Shown here: one piece after another, positions 15,631 to 18,676 of the stretch
Position numbering within the stretch: the stretch's first letter is position 1
Layout of the letters: the number at the start of each line of letters is the position of its first letter
From: Anaerolineae bacterium
Lineage (GTDB): Bacteria > Chloroflexota > Anaerolineae > B4-G1 > SLSP01
Assembly (NCBI GenBank): GCA_016934645.1
Contig: JAFGSL010000529.1
Span: forward strand, 1 to 18,676
Length of the DNA stretch: 18,676 nucleotides
Direction: 5' to 3'
Made by a program: the position numbers and the translations under genes
Notes under the pieces: generated by a model
What the model was told of the DNA's origin: nothing
Database searches by the model: none
What the model saw: only the letters and a program-made list of their open reading frames with translations

Positions 15631-16980
15631 ATGAAAGTACAAATACCCGCCAATACTTTCCCAGAGCACACGTTGCACACCGCCGATCGGGCTAACGACC
15701 GGCACCGGATGCGCGAGGTGCTCAATAGCTTAATCTTACACCTCCACCCCACCCGCGTACCCGCCGCCGCCATTCGCTTCACCTACACGTGGGGTCTGGG
15801 CGGCATCAGCGCACTGCTGTTCGCGCTCCTCGCACTGACCGGCGTGCTGTTGATGTTCCGCTACGAACCGACCATAGACCGCGCTTACATCAGCATCCAA
15901 ATTCTGGAGACGCAGGTTGCCTTTGGTTCGCTCATCCGCGCGCTGCACCACTGGTCCGCCAACCTTCTCGTCGTCACCGTCTTCCTGCACATGTTCCGCG
16001 TCTTCTTCACCGGCGGCTTCAAGGAGAAGCGCGCGTTCAACTGGATTCTCGGCCTGGGGCTGCTCGTGCTGGTCCTTGTCTTCAACTTCACCGGCTATCT
16101 GCTGCCCTGGGACCAATTAGCGTACTGGGCCGTCACCGTCAGCAGCAGCTTGCTCAGTTACGTTCCGCTCGTCGGGTCAGCAATCAGCGATGCCGTGCTC
16201 GGTGGACGCGAAGTGGGGCAGGTCGCGTTGAGCAACTTCTACGCGCTACACGTTGCGGGTCTACCGGCGATCACGCTCATCATCCTGGCCTACCACTTCT
16301 GGCGGATTCGCAAAGATGGCGGCATTTCGCAGCCGCTACTGCCGGAAGGCGAAAAGCCGGTGCGCGTGACGACGATCCCGCACCTGGTGCGCCGCGAAGT
16401 CGCGGTCGGCGCGGCTGTGATCGCCCTTATGCTCGTCTGGGCAATGCTCGTCCCGGCGCCACTCGGCCAGATCGCCAATCCACTGCACTCGCCGAATCCG
16501 GCCAAAGCGGCCTGGTACCTGGGCGGCATCCAGGAATTGCTCCTGCATATAGAGACACGCGCCGCGATGCTTCTCGTCGCCATCCTCCTCCTCGGCGTGG
16601 CACTGGTTCCTTACCTGGATCGCCAGGACGCCAACATCGGCATCTACTTCCGCTCAAAGGTGGGGCGGCGCGCAGCTCTCATCGGCGCCATCCTCAGCCT
16701 GGACATCGTCCCGCTATTGATCATCGCCGATGAAGGATGGGCTGGTTTTTCTTCGCTGTTGCCCACGTGGTCGCCGTTCGTTTCCAACGGGCTGATCCCG
16801 CTGGGCATAGTCCTCATCGGATTGTTCGTCATTTACGGGCTCGTCCGGCTCGTCCTCAGAGCTAACCGCAGCGAGGCCTTGACCGGTCTGTTCGCATTTG
16901 TGATGATGAGCTTTATCGTCCTCACCATCACGTGCGCGCTCTTCCGCGGCCCCAACATGGCGCTGGTGCTGCCGTTCTAA
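15631..16980 (+). CDS. Cytochrome b of a bc-type quinol-oxidising complex (fused N and C parts)
   Basis: The 449-residue membrane protein joins the cytochrome b/b6 N-terminal part and the subunit-IV-like C-terminal part in one chain. Haem b ligands are probably H106 and H120 (LIRALHHWSANLLVVTVFLHMFR) and H207 and H222 (YALHVAGLPAITLIILAYHFWR). Their 14- and 15-residue steps match b6-type proteins. The quinol site region FTGYLLPWDQLAYWAVTV (153-170) is conserved. The usual PEWY motif is replaced by AAWY (293-296) in PNPAKAAWYLGGIQELL, as in several menaquinol-oxidising bc complexes. The protein oxidises quinol in the membrane and feeds the Rieske protein and cytochrome c encoded next. The ATG at 15631 has only a weak purine-rich site (agagagag) ahead; M27 has no better one. 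Confidence 0.94.
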   Translation: MKVQIPANTFPEHTLHTADRANDRHRMREVLNSLILHLHPTRVPAAAIRFTYTWGLGGISALLFALLALTGVLLMFRYEPTIDRAYISIQILETQVAFGSLIRALHHWSANLLVVTVFLHMFRVFFTGGFKEKRAFNWILGLGLLVLVLVFNFTGYLLPWDQLAYWAVTVSSSLLSYVPLVGSAISDAVLGGREVGQVALSNFYALHVAGLPAITLIILAYHFWRIRKDGGISQPLLPEGEKPVRVTTIPHLVRREVAVGAAVIALMLVWAMLVPAPLGQIANPLHSPNPAKAAWYLGGIQELLLHIETRAAMLLVAILLLGVALVPYLDRQDANIGIYFRSKVGRRAALIGAILSLDIVPLLIIADEGWAGFSSLLPTWSPFVSNGLIPLGIVLIGLFVIYGLVRLVLRANRSEALTGLFAFVMMSFIVLTITCALFRGPNMALVLPF

Positions 16981-16994
16981 CTGGAGGTAAAACA

Positions 16995-17549
16995 ATGGAC
17001 ACAGAAAATCTTGAAATCCTTGAACAACCCGAAGAAGAACACAAGCAACCCGGCCCCACGTGCAAACTCCCCGGCAAAGGAAAAATGAGCCGTCGCGATT
17101 TCCTGGGAATGGGTCTCAACGTCCTGGGAGCGCTGGCTTTGTTGGAGGTTGGCGGCGTTAGCTTGTTCTATTTGAAATCCCGCAGCCAGGACGGGGAGTA
17201 TGGCGGCATCATCACCGCGGGCGCGGTGGATGGCTTCCAGCCAGGTACCGTGACCGAGTTCAGCGATGCGCGCTTCTTCCTGGTTCGCGCAGAGGACGGT
17301 GGCTTCCTTGCCGTCCATAGCCGCTGCCCGCACCTGGGCTGCACCGTGATGTGGGTTCCGGAGACCAACAGCTTCCTCTGCCCGTGCCACGCCGCTCACT
17401 TCGACGCGCACGGCAATTTCGAGGGGCCGCCGGTGCCACGTTCATTGGACACCTTTACTGTGAGTATCGATAAGGGCACGGTCAAGGTCGATACAGCGAA
17501 CCTGCACCAGCGTCAGAACTTCAGCCCAGATCAACTGGTATATGCGTGA
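16995..17549 (+). CDS. Rieske 2Fe-2S protein of the bc complex
   Basis: The 184-residue protein has a cytoplasmic N-terminus, a twin-arginine-like SRRDFLGMG (32-40), one membrane helix (about 42-61), and a Rieske domain. The cluster motifs are CPHLGC (111-116) and CPCH (129-132): ligands C111, H113, C129 and H132, with C116-C131 the expected disulfide. It takes electrons from quinol at the cytochrome b site and hands them to the cytochrome c. The ATG at 16995 follows GGAGG with 7-nt spacing, and the gene begins 14 bp after the cytochrome b stop. A longer frame from 16932 would overlap cytochrome b and is not supported. The N-terminal 30 residues are acidic and Pro-rich and have no counterpart in the usual short leader. 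Confidence 0.95.
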   Translation: MDTENLEILEQPEEEHKQPGPTCKLPGKGKMSRRDFLGMGLNVLGALALLEVGGVSLFYLKSRSQDGEYGGIITAGAVDGFQPGTVTEFSDARFFLVRAEDGGFLAVHSRCPHLGCTVMWVPETNSFLCPCHAAHFDAHGNFEGPPVPRSLDTFTVSIDKGTVKVDTANLHQRQNFSPDQLVYA

Positions 17550-17563
17550 AAGGCAGGATACAG

Positions 17564-18415
17564 ATGAAGAAATATAATGCTCTCGCCTTGATCGCATTGC
17601 TCATTATCATTGCACTGGTACCGTTCTACGCGGTGCGGGAATCGGCGCGTATGAAGACCGCCCAAGTGGCCCTGAGCCAACAGCAGATACGCTCTGCTGC
17701 TGCGCTCTATCTCGAAGACTGCGCTTCCTGCCACGGAACGTCGGGACAGGGTCTCGGTGCGATGCCGGCGCTGAACAACCCCGCCTTTGCCGAAGCCGAA
17801 GCGGGTAAACTGTACAGCGCCATCGCCGGCGCCTCCCACGGTTCGGGCATGGCAGCCTGGCATATGTCCGAAGGCGGCATTCTGACCACGTATGAAGTTG
17901 AGAGCCTGGTCACATTGATCCGCGAGGCGGACTGGCAGGTTGTCAGCACAATGGCCGCCGTACAGACGACAGAATACACCGAGTCCGTCCTGGTCAGCAA
18001 CGATTTAACGCAGATCGATACAATGGACGGCGATCCACACGAGTGCCGGGCCTGTCACGAAGAACCGGCCGTCCACGCCGACCGTTTCGGTGAGAACTGC
18101 GCGCGCTGTCACGGTCTCGAATCCTGGAAACCGGCATTATTGAACCGCCACACCTTTGCGCTCGATCACGGCGGGGATGGAAAAGTGGCCTGCGAAACCT
18201 GTCACACCACGACGTACTCGGAACATACCTGCTACGGCTGTCACGATCACACCGAGGAAGAGATGGAAACAGTCCATGCCGAACTCGATATCACCAAGAT
18301 CACCGATTGTGTGACGTGTCACCCGACCGGGGAAGCGGGCGAAGGAAACGTGTATTGGAGTGCCAGCGCCACGCAGACGCTACCGGATGGTGTTCTCGTC
18401 AACCGGAAACCGTAG
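17564..18415 (+). CDS. Hybrid hexahaem cytochrome c (mono-haem domain plus five-haem domain)
   Basis: The 283-residue protein starts with a membrane anchor or uncleaved signal (ALALIALLIIIALVPFYAV, 6-24). A class-I-like domain follows with CASCH (53-57) in DCASCHGTSGQG and a possible axial methionine in GSGMAAWHM (M96 or M101). The second half has five more haem sites: CRACH (161-165), CARCH (179-183), CETCH (210-214), CYGCH (223-227) and CVTCH (249-253), with several further histidines as distal ligands. It would accept electrons from the Rieske protein outside the membrane and spread them to other carriers. The ATG at 17564 has AGGA about 6 nt upstream; a GTG at 17546 overlapping the Rieske stop lacks a site. 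It takes the place of cytochrome c1/f in the complex. Confidence 0.93.
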   Translation: MKKYNALALIALLIIIALVPFYAVRESARMKTAQVALSQQQIRSAAALYLEDCASCHGTSGQGLGAMPALNNPAFAEAEAGKLYSAIAGASHGSGMAAWHMSEGGILTTYEVESLVTLIREADWQVVSTMAAVQTTEYTESVLVSNDLTQIDTMDGDPHECRACHEEPAVHADRFGENCARCHGLESWKPALLNRHTFALDHGGDGKVACETCHTTTYSEHTCYGCHDHTEEEMETVHAELDITKITDCVTCHPTGEAGEGNVYWSASATQTLPDGVLVNRKP

Positions 18416-18434
18416 CCGCCATACGGAGACTGTA

Positions 18435-18676
18435 ATGATACAACTATTGAAGAAATTCATACGCACAAAATTTTTCCGCATCGGCTTCATCACCGGTATC
18501 GTGATGGTGGGCGTGCTGGTCTATCTCCATTTCGAAGGATACCTTGGACCCTACCTCAACCCGGGTCCCATATCGGCGTCGCAGGGCGATGGGAAAGTGA
18601 TTGATGGCTTTCACTCACATGCCGAGTTTGAAAGGGAGTGCCTGCACTGCCACCAGCCGGTCCACTGCCTTACGGC
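18435..18676 (+). CDS. Membrane-anchored multihaem cytochrome c, N-terminal part only
   Basis: The frame is open from the ATG at 18435 to the window edge (80 codons, no stop). GGAG lies 6 nt upstream, and the gap after the preceding cytochrome gene is 19 bp. It starts with basic residues and a membrane helix (RIGFITGIVMVGVLVYLHF, 15-33), then a first haem site CLHCH (69-73) in FERECLHCHQPVHC. C78 may begin a further motif beyond the edge. The pattern fits an anchored cytochrome c3/NapC-like or larger multihaem protein. The number of haems and any catalytic domain lie outside this window. Confidence 0.85.
   Translation, partial: MIQLLKKFIRTKFFRIGFITGIVMVGVLVYLHFEGYLGPYLNPGPISASQGDGKVIDGFHSHAEFERECLHCHQPVHCLT

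Noticed and set aside
15789..16733. Plus-strand open frame of 314 codons inside cytochrome b
   Set aside because: Arg/His/Pro-rich translation typical of an out-of-frame GC-rich reading of the cytochrome b gene.
16932..16994. Extended N-terminus of the Rieske protein overlapping cytochrome b
   Set aside because: A good ribosome-binding site 7 nt before the ATG at 16995 supports the shorter form, and the extra residues are only the out-of-frame end of cytochrome b.

Overview
The window looks like chromosomal DNA from an uncultured bacterium, most likely a member of Chloroflexota (Anaerolineae/Caldilineae-like). This is an inference. It rests on the moderately high GC, the secreted proteins ending in a short hydrophobic 'YLPLV'-type tail, the mix of glycoside hydrolases with large multi-sensor histidine kinases, and the type of cytochrome bc cluster. 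No rRNA or tRNA is present to place it firmly. No CRISPR array, transposase, integrase or phage gene was seen.

Left half (1-6011), all genes on the minus strand: a catabolic group reading from right to left, MFS transporter (4764-6011), second MFS transporter (3438-4715), GH5-type glycosidase (2365-3387), GH29 alpha-L-fucosidase-like enzyme (1025-2278) and SMP-30/gluconolactonase-like protein (81-947). None of the three enzymes has a signal peptide, so they probably act in the cytoplasm on imported plant- or glycan-derived sugars. A striking cloverleaf-like palindromic element (14-67) lies just past the last stop codon, and a strong GC hairpin (978-1014) sits between the last two genes.

Middle (6012-11414), plus strand: a divergent intergenic region with a plausible promoter, then a secreted seven-blade FG-GAP propeller protein (6200-7675), a membrane histidine kinase with about seven N-terminal membrane segments, PAS, two GAF domains and a NarX/DesK-type kinase core (7728-10652), and its NarL-type response regulator (10656-11348). 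A 23-bp perfect hairpin closes this unit.

Right half (11415-18676), plus strand: a 71-residue secreted Gly/Pro-rich peptide (11568-11783), a stand-alone degenerate receiver domain (11884-12264), a 1073-residue secreted protein with two Asp-boxes and 15 cysteines (12302-15523), then a respiratory cluster: fused cytochrome b (15631-16980), Rieske protein (16995-17549), a hybrid hexahaem cytochrome c (17564-18415), and the start of another membrane-anchored multihaem cytochrome (18435 onward, cut by the window end). Together the last four would form a quinol-oxidising bc complex passing electrons to multihaem cytochromes. The large secreted protein and the regulators just upstream are candidates for the substrate-facing and control parts of the same module. 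That link is inferred from gene order only.
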